From Bimastos eiseni (taxonomy: Eukaryota > Annelida > Clitellata > Crassiclitellata > Lumbricidae): a stretch of DNA of 64,000 nucleotides. Both the position numbers and the translations under genes were made by a program. Location of the stretch: NCBI GenBank assembly GCA_959347315.1, contig OY365817.1, positions 4,694,643 to 4,758,642 of the forward strand, given 5' to 3'. Below are positions 32,196-47,300 of the stretch, in pieces. The notes beneath the pieces were generated by a model. That model had not been told where the DNA came from and did not search any database. It worked only from the letters and a program-made list of their open reading frames with translations. Position 1 is the first letter of the stretch. Each line of letters starts with the position of its first letter.

Positions 32196-35100
32196 CTACA
32201 TGACATCAGTGTCATTTGGAATATTCAGTGGCTGTGTCACTCTAGTCATCTCATGAGCAATAGGCTCAACTGCCACCTGTTCAGGTAAAAAAGCGAAACA
32301 TTAGAGCTTACACATATTCATGGCTCATCCAATGCAATGATTGTTTTTACGGAAATACAGTGCACTTGAAATAAGCACATAATTATTGAACATTTAGCAC
32401 CAATGCTGCACAACTTTCTTGCAAGCTCAGATAGACTGGGAAGGCATGAAATTTCCGGCGCTTTGTATAATATGTGATGCCAGAGGTCAAAACCCGCCGT
32501 TTGTCGGTTTCTAGTTACTGAAAAGGCTGAAATAGGTAAGAGGGGTCAAAACAAAGAAAATCGTTTTATGGTGTTGGTACAAACAAATATGTCTTCTTTC
32601 GATATCTGAAATAAGAAATGTTGAATTCAAATATTTAGCTGGAGAAAAATGTCTTTTAATGCATGTGGTGTCAAGATTTGCATTGATGCATGTTTTCAGA
32701 GGTCAACGACCTACATTTCTTCCACGTACCTGCCATAATTTGCAAAGTAGTAACAAGATTTTTATGCCATGTGCTTTATTTAACACAGAGCCCTTTATTG
32801 CCAGGAAAAATTGTGGAGCAGTTAAGTAGTCTTTGCAATGAACTTTGATTAAACGAATATTCGGAAACTATGACTTCGATTTTCTCAGTGGTTTTGTGTA
32901 ATGGAATCGGCGACGAATATTTTATTAATGTATTATTTAGTTTGAATGTGATTGTAACTATTATTAGTTCAAGCGAACATTTGAATTAGGCTAGACTATA
33001 GAATCCAGTAAGCAGTAGCCATTAGTTTAGACGGTTTTTGGGCATTGGGTGCTGTATTTACCTTGAGTTTGGGTCAGGGTTTATTTTGATTGTATGTTTA
33101 AATTGTGCTTAAACTGTGCAACATCGAAATGTTTGCAAAGTTAAAGAAAGTTCAATTGCAAGACGAGTGTGGAAAGCGAGGCATTGATTGCGAAGGGTTT
33201 GATAAGAAGAAGATGATTAGAAAGTTGAAGGAATACGACGAGGTGGAGGGATGCGATGATGAAGGAGAGGAGGGAATGCATGTAGATGGAGTAGATATCA
33301 GTGAAAGTCAAATGAGGCTTAAACTGATTGAGGCTGAGGAAAAGTGGTTCTTGGCAGAGAAGGAGAGTCGGATTGCAGAGAAGAAGAGGATGGAAATGGA
33401 GATGGCTGTCTTAAGAGAGAAGTGTTGTCCTCTACAGCCACAAACCTCAGCTCCTGAGGTTGACCAAGCTGCGTCTTTCACCTATGCTAAACTTCCTAGT
33501 ATGAGTGAAGGCCAGGACCTGCTGGGGTACTTTCACACTTTTGGGAAAACCGCCTACCACCATGGGATCGAGAAACGCAAGTGGGTGAGGCCTATTCCGT
33601 CTCTGCTTAACTCCACGCTCAGAACGCATTATAGCAGACTGTCTGTTGAAACGCGGTTAATTATAGACATACTGAATATGCATTGTTGAGTGCGTGTCGA
33701 ATGAATGCAAAGCATTATTTTACTAAATTTAAGTCAATGACGAGAACAGGGAACCATACACACACACAGTTCTTAACTAAGTTATACGATGTGCGAAATT
33801 ACTATCTTGAAAGTAAGGACATTGATAGCTTTGAAGCATTGAAGTATGACGTTATTATACAATGTATCGTCTTAAAGAGTCCTTGCCGCCTGCCATTGTT
33901 GTGGCACATGGGCCTATCGGTTAGAGCGGTCAGCCCGTAAAGTTCAGTGTGTGCTGAGCGCGCGGTTTCGAGCCTCGTCTGGGGCGTCACTGTGTAGGGA
34001 CCTTGAGCAAGTCCTTCGCGCACAATTGCTCTGCAGTACAACTGGAATTGCACCGTCGAGGCGTGTGTGTGCACTCCTGAGCAAAAGTAAATGTTGGAAG
34101 AAGGGCTGTATGAAATTTCGGAAATGAATGAATGAATAGGGTATTTTAGTCATGGCCATAATCGAGGTCATAATCCCTCTTGGCAAAGGCAGAGTCAGGA
34201 GCCCGCCCAGGTTAATTATATCGTGACGCCTCTGTCAAATGTGACTAAAGCCAATGACTACCAACAAAGATTTATGGTACCTTTGCTTGTAAATGGTGTG
34301 GCCGTGAATGGGCTACGAGATTCAGGTTCCGAGGCGTCATTAATTGATGCTAGTCTCGTTCTTGACAAATCGTCTGCCAACGCAGACAAGCTAATTGTTC
34401 AGTGTGCTTTTGGAGTAGTCAAATGCTTACCGACATGCGAATTTAATATTTCGTCACCAAGATTTGGGACAGATCGCATGATTCGGGTGAGGGTAGGCAT
34501 TGTAACAAAAACTTACAGACATCGTTTATCAATGGACATGATCTTTTCGTGCAATATCCAGAGTTAGTGGACCCAATATTCTCAGGCGAAATTCCTAGAA
34601 AAAACGAAGAACAGGAAGCATTAGGGACGACGAGAAGATGCGATTATTTAAGCGGACACAGTGGATTTCAATTATCTGTTGATGGTAATGCATAGACTGA
34701 CAATCAGAGGAGTATGCAGCCCATCGACGAACGACGAGTTAATTACTGCACTTGGTAGACAATATTGCCGCCCGACGGAAGACCGACGGACGGTAGCTCA
34801 CTGACAATTAATATGGGCACCGAATCGATAAGGGCGCGGCCGAACGAAGGAGCAGGTAAACGCGTAGGGAGCTTCAAGCGGCGTGAAGTCATTAGCCGCA
34901 GACCGGGAGCCGCACAGGTAATTAATAAAAGAGCCAGGATGGGTGATTTAGCTAGCACCGACGGGGCACCAGAGCAGATGGAGTCAGCGAAAGGACGCGA
35001 CGATTATCGGCAATTAATGGGTGAGCAAGACCGGTCGATAGGTGACAAACGGACAGAAGACAAACATACGAGAACGGCATGGACCGGTCAAGTAATGGAG

Positions 35101-38100
35101 AAGCAGATGAGTTAAGGGCATTGAACGAAAGAACCCGTGAAAAAAACAGATGATGATTACGACGACTACAACGGAGCAGCGATAGAAACGGCTGTAATAA
35201 AGAAAGCTCAGATTTCAAACCGCACGACGCTTACTCAGACGTGGACACGAGCGACAGAGGGCAACGCTAGCCGTACAGAAGGTGATGGAACAGTTACAGG
35301 CTGCGAAGATGAGGCAAGCGCGATTAATGAATGCGCTCACGTAATAAAAGACGAGTTAACAGAATCAGACGATAAGGACAGACGACAGCGGACAGGAGAT
35401 CACGCTGCAAAGTACGAAGAAACGGTCGAAATAGATTATGCTAATATAAAACGAAGAGAAACAAGAGTTACAATAACTTCAGGCTCCAACGACTGCGCAG
35501 TTGGCTCAACAATAGGAGCATAAGCAATTGACGGACAAGGCTACAAGTCGCTTTCCAAGACGAAGGGTGAGAGCAAGAACAAGAGAAGAAAGACGAATAC
35601 GAAAGGTTTTGTAACGAGGGCAAATACGAAAGCAGACGAATTACTCCAAAGCAGCGATGAGAAAGACACCGTGCTGAAGAGGCCGACGCAGCAGCCTGTT
35701 GGACGGAGTGAGGACACGAATCAAATTTCAAACGGAGTCATACAGGATATAAGCTTAGAGAATATGGTTCAAAGCGACAGAAACGATGATTTTAAGCAGA
35801 CCAGCGTAATTAGTGTTCAGACGGCACCAGACAGACACAGGACGTAAAGAAGATACAGATGGACTTGAACGCTACGATTAATGAAAGGTTTGGAAATTTC
35901 AGACTATCACAGCAATGGAACGACAATGCGCGTCTCGAAGACCAAGAGACTGAGAAGATTGAAGACGCAGATAGGACGTTTATAAAGGCGGCATCAATGG
36001 ACGATGTTCAAGGTAACCCCGAAGGAAGAGTGGAAACAAGTAACCAAATATATCCGAAATACAGTCATTGTACATTTGTATAACGCGTGGAGAAGACTCA
36101 AACGACGAGCGGACAGGAAGTCAGGACACAGCTGAATAGCATAGAGAAGATGGTGCCTACGCTTGATAACAGCAAAGGTCCCACTGTTGATATCAGCCAA
36201 CTAACGACCGCCGAGACTATTAACGAGCGTAGTAGGCCTATCTTTATTTACGAGAACAGCGGAATACAAAGCCATATATATGCATTCATTATAATTCAAC
36301 CAAAGCCTCCTGACGTATATAAGAGGAAAGAACCTAAAGACGAAACTGATTTTAAGACAGCGAATATCGGTGACATAACGATAAAATCGAAGCCAGGACT
36401 AGATTTGTCTTTAATGACGTTGACTAATCATAAAATAAGCGATTTCAATTACCGCGAGACGGATGACCAAAGCAGACCTGACCGGGTGCAATTAAGCAAC
36501 TAATGAAGCCCACGGACCCATGTAGAAGGGAGATGTTAAACAACGAATCCACGGGTATTAGCGGGGTCGTAATGCTTTTCATCATAGTATGCCTGACATG
36601 GTCACTCGATCGATTTCATAATTTTCATTATTTTACAGTCTAAAATTGGGTTTAACAGACCATGGATATGAGTTAAATCTTGTCTCGGGGTGCCAAAATT
36701 CGTTTGGCTGATGATTTGACGAGAGGAATAATGGAGTCGTGTGATTGTATATTTACGTGTAACGTTCGAAGCATGTTTGTCTCAAATGTGTGTATGATTA
36801 TTGTTGCTATTAGCGCATCAACGTTGATCATGTATATTAATGGTTTCAAAGTGGATGTTACACGTGCCATGTGCATATGCGTTATGTTTTAGACGTAGAA
36901 ATTTATGTTGTAACGCAAGCCTGACGTTGTCTGTGCTCATGTCAAAATCGTCGTCAAAATAAAGTATCCACCCTGAGATCCGACAAGAACTCACAAAATG
37001 CTCTACCGGATACAGTCACCTTTGGAAGTCGGATGATGCAGTGGAATCGACGACGATTATTTTATTAATGCATTATTTAGTTTAAATGTGATTGTAACTA
37101 TTATTGGTTCAAGCGAACATTTGAATTAGGCTAGACTATAGAATATTTGGATCTACTATGTTCCGAATGAACTCTACCAGACAAGTAGCCGTTGCTTAAG
37201 CACATGTGTAATCGCGGAGATAACGACATCGGTAATTGCCTTAATTAACATAGCACCAAATGCATTACCAGACTTGCGCATCTGACAGCAATAGATAGAA
37301 GGATAACTAGAGAGACGGGATAGAGACTTAGAAAGACATACATTATGGGAGATTATGGGCAAGGGCATGGCGATGGTAGCGATGGAGTGACGAGAGATGG
37401 GACAGATAACTAGGAAAGAGGACGGTCCAGACGGACGATGGAAGCAAGAAAGGCAGGGGCGATAGGTGAACAGATTAAGCAGACAGCCAAGAGATGAAGC
37501 TTATAAATATGGGACGCTAGGGGAAAGACAGCATTCGCCCTGCAGGAAGGAGTCAATAGGCAAGAAGAGTGTGGAGCGCTATAGACGAGATTTGCTAAGC
37601 ATCTCTAAACATACAAACCTGATGCCGAAGTAATTTGACTGAGGGCGAATCGAGACATTTAATATTCTAGAAACCAGTTTGCTGTATATATACGTCTGCA
37701 TTAAATATCTTAACGTTGAAAAGTCTTCGTTGATTCCGGGCTCAAACGAACTTTTGCGCACCGAAGAGTAAACGCCAGCTACATACATCAACTTATCACC
37801 GCTCGCCACCATATACCTCCGCACATAGTGCCAGCCCGGAATCAACTTATCACCGCTCGTCACCATACGTCATGTCATGTCATATCGTCATCGTCGCTTC
37901 GCGACGGTTGACTACATTAATGGGAAAGTGATGTCCAATGCTTTCTGTCTCGTACGATGTTCATTAAGCTTGTGACTTTCACACCAGTCCACGCCATGAC
38001 ATTGTCAAACCAGCAGATTCTGGGTCTTCCACGACTTCGGCTTCCTTCCATCATACCCAACATCACACTGTTCTCAATACTGTCTTTAGGCTGTCTCACG

Positions 38101-41100
38101 ATGTGCCCGAAATACCGCAGTTTTCTGGATATGATGTGGCCCAACAGTTTGCTGTCAACTTTCGCCATTTGATACACTTGTTCGGTGGTCACCATTGCTG
38201 TCCATGAAATTCTGGGCAGTTTCCTCATGCGCTTGTTCTCAAATGCTTGTATGTGTTTCTCTTCTTCTTTCTTTATTGTCCACGCTTCACAACCATACGT
38301 TGCTATTGGCCAAGCCAAGGCCCTCATCAGTTGCAGTTTGGTTTTAATACTGACTGATTTATTCGTCCAGAGGCTTACCAACTTAAACATGACTGACATT
38401 CCCATAGCTAATCTTGATTTTATCTCACTCGCGCAGTCATCGTCCTTCATTACTCTGTTCCCCAAGTATGTAAATGAGTCCACTTGTTCCAGTTTGTATC
38501 CTTTCATCCTGATCAAAAGTGTATAATTGTTATTTGTCATTACTTTTGTCTTTGCTACGTTAATCATCATAATGTATTCTTTTGCTGATATCTCAACACG
38601 TTGCACCAACTTCTGTAAATCCTCAGGTGAAGTGGCCAGTAGCACGATGTCATCAGCATATCTAAGGTTATTTATAGTCTTCCCTCCAATTCTGAATCCC
38701 TTGTGGTAGCCTAGTAGTGCTCTTCGTCACCATATACCTCAACACATTGTGTGCCATCCCGGAATCAACTTATTACCGCTCGTCACCATATACCTTTGGA
38801 AGAGACGATAAGCAAAATCATCACTTCCAGTATATTATAATTTTACTAATGAAAGAATCAAACGAGTATAACTTAAGTTATAAAAAAGTTATTTTGATTA
38901 TGTATAAAGTATTTGGAAGCACACGCAATCACGCATTGTAGAATTTGATTTAATAAAAAAAAGTTACACACGACAGATGATGGGTTTTGATCCCTGGCCT
39001 CACATTTATTACTGATGCGCCTTGAACATTAGAATCAGAATTATATGTTGATTGCAAGCATGGACAGGGAGCCAATGAAGTTAACCAAGAGCTTCAAAGA
39101 CTTTGTCTTCTACAATCCGCAAGAATCAACAGCCATTTCAACTTCAATGTAAATAACGAAGTCATACAATCCGCAAGAATCAACAGATAGAGATACAAGA
39201 GAAACAGGATAAGGAGCAGGATAAGGAGCAGCTGTCTTAACTGAAGAGGAGAGATACGAGAGAAACAGGATAAGGAGCAGCTGTCTTAAGTGAAGAGGAG
39301 AGAGACGAAGCTTAGGAGCACAAACGAGAAGGAAAAAAATGAGTACTACTGGAACTGTTGTGATATTTATTCCATTTGCCTTGCTGTTGGGCTTTTCTGG
39401 TTGAACCTGATCGTGTTTCTCTTTTTGACTTCTGCAACTGCAGTTTCTGAATCTTATAAGAAGACGGTCATCCACAGCGGCTTCCAAGACTTTGTCTCCT
39501 ACAATCCGCAAGAATCAACAGCCATTTCAACTTCAATGTAAATAACGAAGTCATCTTAATTGGGAGTACATTAAATATGCAAATCAGGCGCGTTAGTTAA
39601 AAACCACGGCGTCACTCGGTGCGCTCGCCAATGCTGGTAGTTACTTTGTAGCAATTTCAGGGACGATGTGGCGCAGACTAATACGGAATGGCGGATCTGC
39701 TAAGTAAAAATGTCGTTAACTAGAAAAAATCTTGATGGAATGTGCTGAACGCTCGCCTAAGGAACACGAAGCCAGACCCCAAGTTACCATTTGGTGTAGT
39801 ATTTGATCCGCCATTTGTAATTGGAAGGTGCGGGATAACGGGTGATGCCGATTTTATTATAATTACGAAATGTATCAGGATGAGAATTCTGTTCAAGAAA
39901 ACGACCTGACCGCAATATTTCTCTCTATCTTCATATAAGTCTGTCATTGCAATAAGCAGCGTGTGATTTTTAGGATTACAGTTGATGCTGTATAATATAT
40001 AGGGCATAATAATCGCGGCATTATTTCAGACGCGGTGAAAGTCACAGCATAGAAGTCAGAGCTAGGAGTCAGCGATTACCACGGTTGAGCTTGGCATTCA
40101 AAGTATCGTGTTTGAAATGATAACCTACTGAATATCAGGGAGGCGATCATCCCAGCTGTCCATGTCGTCATCATTCCAAAGACAGCGTACCACAAGTAGG
40201 ACAGACTGTAAAACCTTTCGAAGCCATGAAACTCCGTCTGGAAGATTGAAACACAAAATAATAGCTCCGTGGTTTAAAAAAATAACTCTACATGTAGGTC
40301 TATAATATAGACGACTGTCAGACAGGCAGCCATCCTAGAACTGTCGGGCCCAAAGGTTTCGTTGACTTTTAAATCTATATTTGATGAGCCTCTGTTTTAC
40401 TTACATAGGTCAACATAGTCAGCACCTACCAAATTCATGCAAGAGTTATTTTCTGAAGCGGCAAAGTATCTGTAGGCCCAGTCATAATAATTATGCCCTG
40501 CGAATCGTGAGGGGACACGTCCTCAAGGGAACAAATCTGTATGCCTTAATTGCCAAGAGTGGCCACAGTGATGCACGTGATAATTATGTATACATGTAAG
40601 TGACCTCGATGTCAACTTATTTTATTGACCACCCACGAGGTCAATGCTAGAAGCTGATTGTGTTGATAAGAAGCGGAGTTTTGGGAAAATAATTTTTAAA
40701 AACAGTAAAAAAAACCGGAGGGGTGAGAAATAAAAATTACCTTTTTTCGATTTCTTTTACTGTACTTTAAGGTTAAAAACTCTACTTACAACAATTCAAA
40801 TTTGCTCACCAAATAACAACTTTCCTATCAAGCACAAAGTTACATGAATCGCCTATCGCTTCTTTGCATTGTGCCTTGCTTCATCCTATCGCTATTTTCT
40901 TCTCTAACCAATCCTTTCTGTGTTTTGGCATTCTTTTCACAAGATTTATATTGCTATCGTCTCCCGCAAAATGACCTCTTATACGGATCTTGTCATCCGA
41001 ATAAACGTTCTCACGGTCGCAGAAAATGTATTTCAAATGAGCCAATGCTGAATTGTTATTCTTCTCGTCCATCAAAGTAATATGAATCCATTCTGCAACA

Positions 41101-41325
41101 TCTCTCGTACAGCCAGTCAGACCTTTAAGCCGACCCATACAAACATCAGACGGCCTCTGAACACCTACAGCCATAGACCACACCCGGTCGACGTTTCATA
41201 CTTATATCTGTGGATTCGCAAAGAGGCTGCTAAGACAAATTGGTCTAAACAAAATAAACAAACAATTAAATAAATGAGCATAATTGATAATAATAATAAT
41301 AATTAAAATAAAAATTAAAAATAAT

Positions 41326-41356
<31 letters not shown>

Positions 41357-44300
41357 TGAAAAACAGAAAGAAACAGGACGAAAAAACCCGATAAAACCAG
41401 TTTTTTAAGCAAAATAAATAATAACGTTTTTTACATCTATGGTTTGATGACTTCATCGAATCGACGACCTCTCTCGCCAAAGAAGGCGTGGCTACCTGTG
41501 GGACATTTCGTTCCAATATATAAATACATGTACATGACTAAACGCATCGGTCGCCGCTGTTTAATACCATCCAGTGAGAAATCTGAGGCGTTCTAACCTC
41601 AGTTGGCTTGCTTCACAGCACAACATGGCGGCTCGACACTCGATTATTTCATTTTCTCGATGAGGCAAATAGTAATAACTGAAATCTTCAATTTTGACTA
41701 GTCACCATTGCTTTCCAATGCACCGAGACCTCTTACAGTTGAGCTATAGCCTACCGCAGCTAAATTTTTGCGCCCACAATTACTGACACGGCAAAATTTG
41801 GAAAACACAATATGTGTGAATGAAGTATTGCAGAAATTATGCAGTTAAGTTCATCTAAATATTGGTGACCTTGAGCAAACATTTTTACTAAGCTATCATT
41901 TATATCCTATTGATATATTAAAGAGTGTGTATGCATAATTGCATACAGATAATTATCAGGAGCCACATGAATGATAAAGGCAAACAATTTCACATTTTAG
42001 TGTAAAATGTCTAATGATCGTACAAAAACAAAATCCTTTCATCATTGGTCTATTCTTTAGGCATCAACTGTCCCATTTTATAAATGCCAATTACTGAAAG
42101 CGCTTTAGCAAGATTCCCAAAACGTGTTTGAGAAATGGTCAGACACGATCAAGCCCCAAAAGCAAGACAGACAGAGACAGACAGACAGACATACTGTAAT
42201 GCCACCGCATGTTAACTTACACGAGACGGCATTCCGAGAGAGTCATTTGTTGGTTGGTTAGTAACGGTACAGTTGTCATCGTCTATTGATCCAAAAACGG
42301 TGTCGTTCAATTGATCGATGCAGCAGTCGACTGAGATTGGGGGCAGAGAAGGATATTTATTTGGGACACTCATTGATCCTATTGCCAGCCACATGCTCAA
42401 GAACGCACCCACAGCTACACCAGTCAAGGCTCCCTGGATAAATTCACAACAATAAAAGCACGATGATTGCACGCGTATCTTTATCGCGTTGTTTTTTAGA
42501 CTCGTTTAGTGCCTCTCACTGAATAACCATTCTAAGGTTCTCTGAGCACTGAAATACACGGAGAAAAGAAATGCCTTCAAAAAGCGGGAAACCGATGGAG
42601 TCATTAGTTTAGCCCTTTGTGATGAAATGAGAACATATTGTTAAATGTGAAGCTGGCATCTTTTGAAGCCGATAGCCGTTTCCTGGAAAATCTAATTTCA
42701 GAGTTGCAGGGTTTCGAGAAAGTGTCTCGGTCTCGACACGCCTCGACATAGTTTTTTTAGTGTCTTGGTCTCGTTCCCGGAAGGCTGTTGTCTCGGTCTC
42801 GCGGTAGTGTCTGGAATTTTTAGCAACTGTCTTTAAGTGAAAGTCTTGTTTTTGTCTCGAACAAGCGGTCTCGATAAATTTCGCGTTAACCGTCTTAAAA
42901 TCTTGCGCTAGAAACTGAAAACGGAATCTACGAAAAACGATAATTCTGGTTAACGCGCGAGTCACATGATACTGAAATCAATTCAATCGCCTTAAAGTGG
43001 AAAAATGTATGAGAGATAACCTGAATTTGCGAAGTTTACGTTTGCGCAATTTGAAGTTAGGCCTATTGACAAACAGTAGATATGGCGTGCCATTTATGTA
43101 AAACCACCACAACCAAAACAATCGGAACAACTTCGAGTTTCTCAGGGTGAGTAAGGAAATGCGCAAATTTATAATTTTATTTGCATTTGGTATCAAAATT
43201 GCTTGTTTAAAATCGTCTAGAAGATTTAAACGTGTCTAAAAAGGCTTTCTTTATACTATTCAGAAGATAGACCGAAGAAGAGATATCGAAAAAGATAAAA
43301 CGCGGCATTATACAAACTGCTCTGGGGAATTTGTACTAGAATACATTATAAGTTTCAAATTGAAATTAAAATTACAAATGAATCTTATTCCCGAAAACTG
43401 ATACATTAGTATTTTACAGCATTTTATATATGATCACTTGTCTTTTACTGTCTCGTGCTGTCTTGAACCGAGTGTCTTGGTCTTGGTACCCCACTGTCTC
43501 GGTCTTGGTACTTCACTCCTCTTGGTCCTGAAGTTTCAAGTCTTGCTTACAATACTGCTTATTTATTTACTAACACCAACTTCAGATCTGTCGAGTCCAT
43601 TTGTACAGCATGAACGGAGATTTTTGCTCAATATGACACATAATAAGTTGCTAGAACTAATTTAAATTAAGAAATTCAGCATTCACGAGTACGAAAGACC
43701 ATATATTCAAACCTTCCAATTGGCGATTTTTGATATTCCACCCAAGACGAAAACACCGAAGAGTGGTCCAACCACCGCTCCATCCAACGCAGCTGCTGTC
43801 TGAGTTGTAACGAAATATAGAGATAAATATTATTACACAGTATAACACATTTGCAAACAATTCTGACAAAGCATAACAGTTTTGAAAAGTCTTTGCAAAT
43901 TCGGTGTAGTCGTATTAACTGAAAATTAATGATCATTTATTTATCTAAAATATCTTCAGCGTAAAATTTTTCAGATGTCATATCCGGATGAGTGATTTAA
44001 TTCAAGTCTGTGATTCAGATGAGCAAACATAAATATTAATGTGATTACAGGTTGAATAAATTTACAAGCATTATATATAAAGCTTACAAAACATTTGACC
44101 AACTCTTACCTGTGTAAATGGACCGGGCATAAATGCTGCAAGGAATGCCACTGAAGTAGCTACGATGCCGAAAACCAAGACTGCAAAATCATGATAAAAG
44201 AGTACAAAGCCCCACCTTCGCTTTCAACAGCGTATATTTGAGTTTCCAATTAACAGAATATGGTACATAGCTATTTTCATTCTCATACGTAGGTGTATAT

Positions 44301-47300
44301 ATATATATCTGACTTAATCAGAAACTTTGACTGGTTGTTTAAGGGCCCTTCTAATATTAACTGGAAAAACTCACTGACCAACCCACGGTTTAAGAAAAAT
44401 TGGTTCAATTACATTTACATTATCAAATGAGTGAAATGACGAATTCATTATGCGTAAAAGAAACACAAACTGATAATATATCGTTTTTATTAATAAATTA
44501 ATATGGGTAAATGCATGAAAGGAAACATGACAGGAAATAATTCATATCTAGAATTTTAATCTAATGTTAAACATTACCTAATATCCGGTTGACAATGACC
44601 TTCCTGGATTCAGGAATGTTATTGAATGTCTTTTTAAGAAAATCCTCCCAACAGTTTGCTGCTGAACCGCTTAGATCAGATGACATAGAGCTGTCAATCA
44701 TTAATTCATTCAAAACATTGGTTAACATTTAAAAAATGGCGATTTCAAGATCCATATGAGGCTACGACTACATGTGTAACCCGCTGCATTGAAAGGTTCA
44801 CGGATCGCTACTAAATGAAAACGTAATCATACGCCTACAAGGCATGCACAATGAAATCTTAGTTAAAACTGGCCATCATAATATTTATTTACATTTCAGG
44901 GTCAATAAAATAGAAATTAGGTAACAGAAAACGATTGTAGCCTTGCTGAAATTCAAAACAGACTTGAAATAGTTAATACCTACAACATGAAAATTGAGAG
45001 CTTGAGAGTGAAGCAGTAAATAAGACCAATAAGCCAAGCTTTTCATTATAACGCAATCATTCCGCTGCAAGAGTACATTTACAACAACACGATTAGCAAA
45101 CTAACAAGAAACAACATGCTTCAGTATCGTAAGTACTAAGTGTAGTTCTATTAAATTCGTCCTACCTTAAGGCTCCTCCATAAAGCGCCGCCAGAAATAA
45201 ACCGGCAAAACCAGGAGAATTTCTAAATACGGTCATCACAAAATGAGGAAGTAACTGAAAACACATTAACAACCAACAAGTGATAAAAGTATATTCTGAA
45301 ACGCAGCAACAGCATTTACCTCAACAAGGGTTCAAGATTATTTCAAACGTTTTACAGATAGCCAATTGTCAGAAGCGCACCGTTCAGCGTCTTCTGGTTC
45401 GGCAAATACAGGTCTACGTATCTGAATGTCTACATGGCCAAACTCACAATGGTGTAATACCTGCGATATAATTTTATTATGTAATATACGTAATGCGTAA
45501 TCTTGACTACAAAGCGGATCAATTATTATATGTGACACTAAAAAGTCTCATAAACGTAACGCTTTGTCGATACATTATATAAGTTCTTAAGCGAATTTCT
45601 GACTAATTCTCCGCGCTGAATGTGCTTTATCCCGAAAGGCTAATTGAATATTTATAGTTGCAAATTGCACAATTAACCGCCATTTGCATTCGTATCATCT
45701 GATGGCTGCGCTAAATTTAGTATGCATATAAGGCGGTTTAGTTGCACACAAAGCCACTGTGCCTCTCGAAACACTCTCAAATGAAACACCATCGCCGGGA
45801 CTGACCTATAGTCAGTCATAGCACTGGAGGGGCCGTAGAGTAGTGGTGAACACATTGAAACGTAGCGCTTGAAGAACCGAGTTCGAGACCCGTATCCCCC
45901 TAAGGCTGACTTCTTTCATTCTTTCTCTAGGCGGCGGCGTTTGTTAAAATGATATGTAGAGCGTAATGAGCGCCCTGCGTGGCTGCCGACGGTTAAATTC
46001 GGCTCCTCTATTAACTCGCCATCATTCGATCAAACTGTACTAATACTGCGGTGTGACAGTTTGAAATTGAACGAAGATTATTACCGGTATTATTAGCGAA
46101 ATTAGCGAAGATCATTATTATTATGGAAACAATTTCAGGGGCGAAGTATCGAATGCTTTAAGGCTAGTATCAATATATAATTTACTTGATTTTCGTCGTT
46201 GATCTCTTTATTTGCCAAAGGATCGCATTGAATTCGAGAATAGTAAGCAACAACGGCCAGAGCAGTAAATCCCACCAGTAGATCCACCAAATATGCTCCC
46301 GGGATATTAAGCAACATAACACTGTAATATAGCATATGATTAGTCTTTCCATTTAGTCTTGAGAACGACCATTGTATAAATCTTCATAATTATAATAATC
46401 ACATCTAATTTTCAATTCCTAAACGCAAAATAATGTGTGCTCGTCTTCAATATTGATTAATATGAAAATTATCGTAATTAATCGAGGTCTATGAGAACGC
46501 GACAAAAAAGTGACAGAGCGCCTGTGAATAAGCTGTCTCTAACTTCTATTTTGGACGCCATGGAATTCTCTAGACTACGATCTTGCAAGTTTGCACTTGT
46601 TCTGACCTTCTAAATCTGACTTTTTCCTTCTGCTGATGGCTCTCGACTCAGGAACTCTTCCAGCGAACGTATATGGACGGATGCATTAATTTTGGTCAAA
46701 TTGGTGAACAATGGTGATAGCATCTATAGTAGGTCTACAACTCCCGAGTATTCATCGATCTCGCTAGCGTGTAAAAATCTTGACAAAGCACTTCACGAAA
46801 CATTGCTCATCAAATTTTCTCTCGTATTTCTGAGCGCACCCAGCAAAGCGCTTCTTTACAGTTTTCTAAAGATGGGGAATCTTCGTCTTATAAAGGAATT
46901 TGACGCTTATAAATCTCGGGGAACTGCCTAGCAACGTGCGTCAGTAAGTTTAAGATTGTACGATTGACCCGCCCTGCTGGCGTTTGCATGTATTACGTTC
47001 CCATCAAAAGTGCTTTCCTTCTTTCCGCCCATTGTTAGCACGTGCGCAATACGAAACCATGGATCCTGGTCAATCTACGACTCTTTCCGTCTAGGAGCGA
47101 TGTCAATCTACATGCATGTAGAGAGGAGCCAGCTTTCCTAATCGTCTCAAACACGTTATGCCTATCGGAGATATGCGAGGTCAAAAGTGTGCCCTTCCCT
47201 TTGCAATTTATTGGGAAAGCCACTCAGATCGCAATCGAGAGGCGCCATCTGCAATTATAGATATCGACACGCCCCATCCTCGATATCTATAATAATAGTG

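Larger units (their letters stand above)
32896..38800 (+). mobile_element. Gag-bearing LTR-type retroelement, right arm (longer copy)
   Basis: A direct repeat of about 105 bp starting TGTAATGGAATCG (32896) or TGCAGTGGAATCG (37034) lies at both sides of the coding part and is probably LTR-derived. Inside are gag (33105-33900), a SINE, a protease-like segment and an unrecognised charged frame. I see no reverse transcriptase, RNase H or integrase of its own. Near the 3' end three 45-50-bp units with TATCACCGCTCGTCACCATA are tandem, one of them holding LINE copy B. The element sits in the intron between transporter exon 14 and the terminal exon. Confidence 0.6.
32480..38997. mobile_element. MITE-like element, copy 2, split by a retroelement, right arm
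   Basis: The TIRs CCAGAGGTCAAAACCC (32480) and GGGTTTTGATCCCTGG (ending 38997) enclose MITE sequence at about 32480-32895 and 38800-38997. The 5.9 kb between is the gag-bearing retroelement and its own insertions. Confidence 0.7.
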
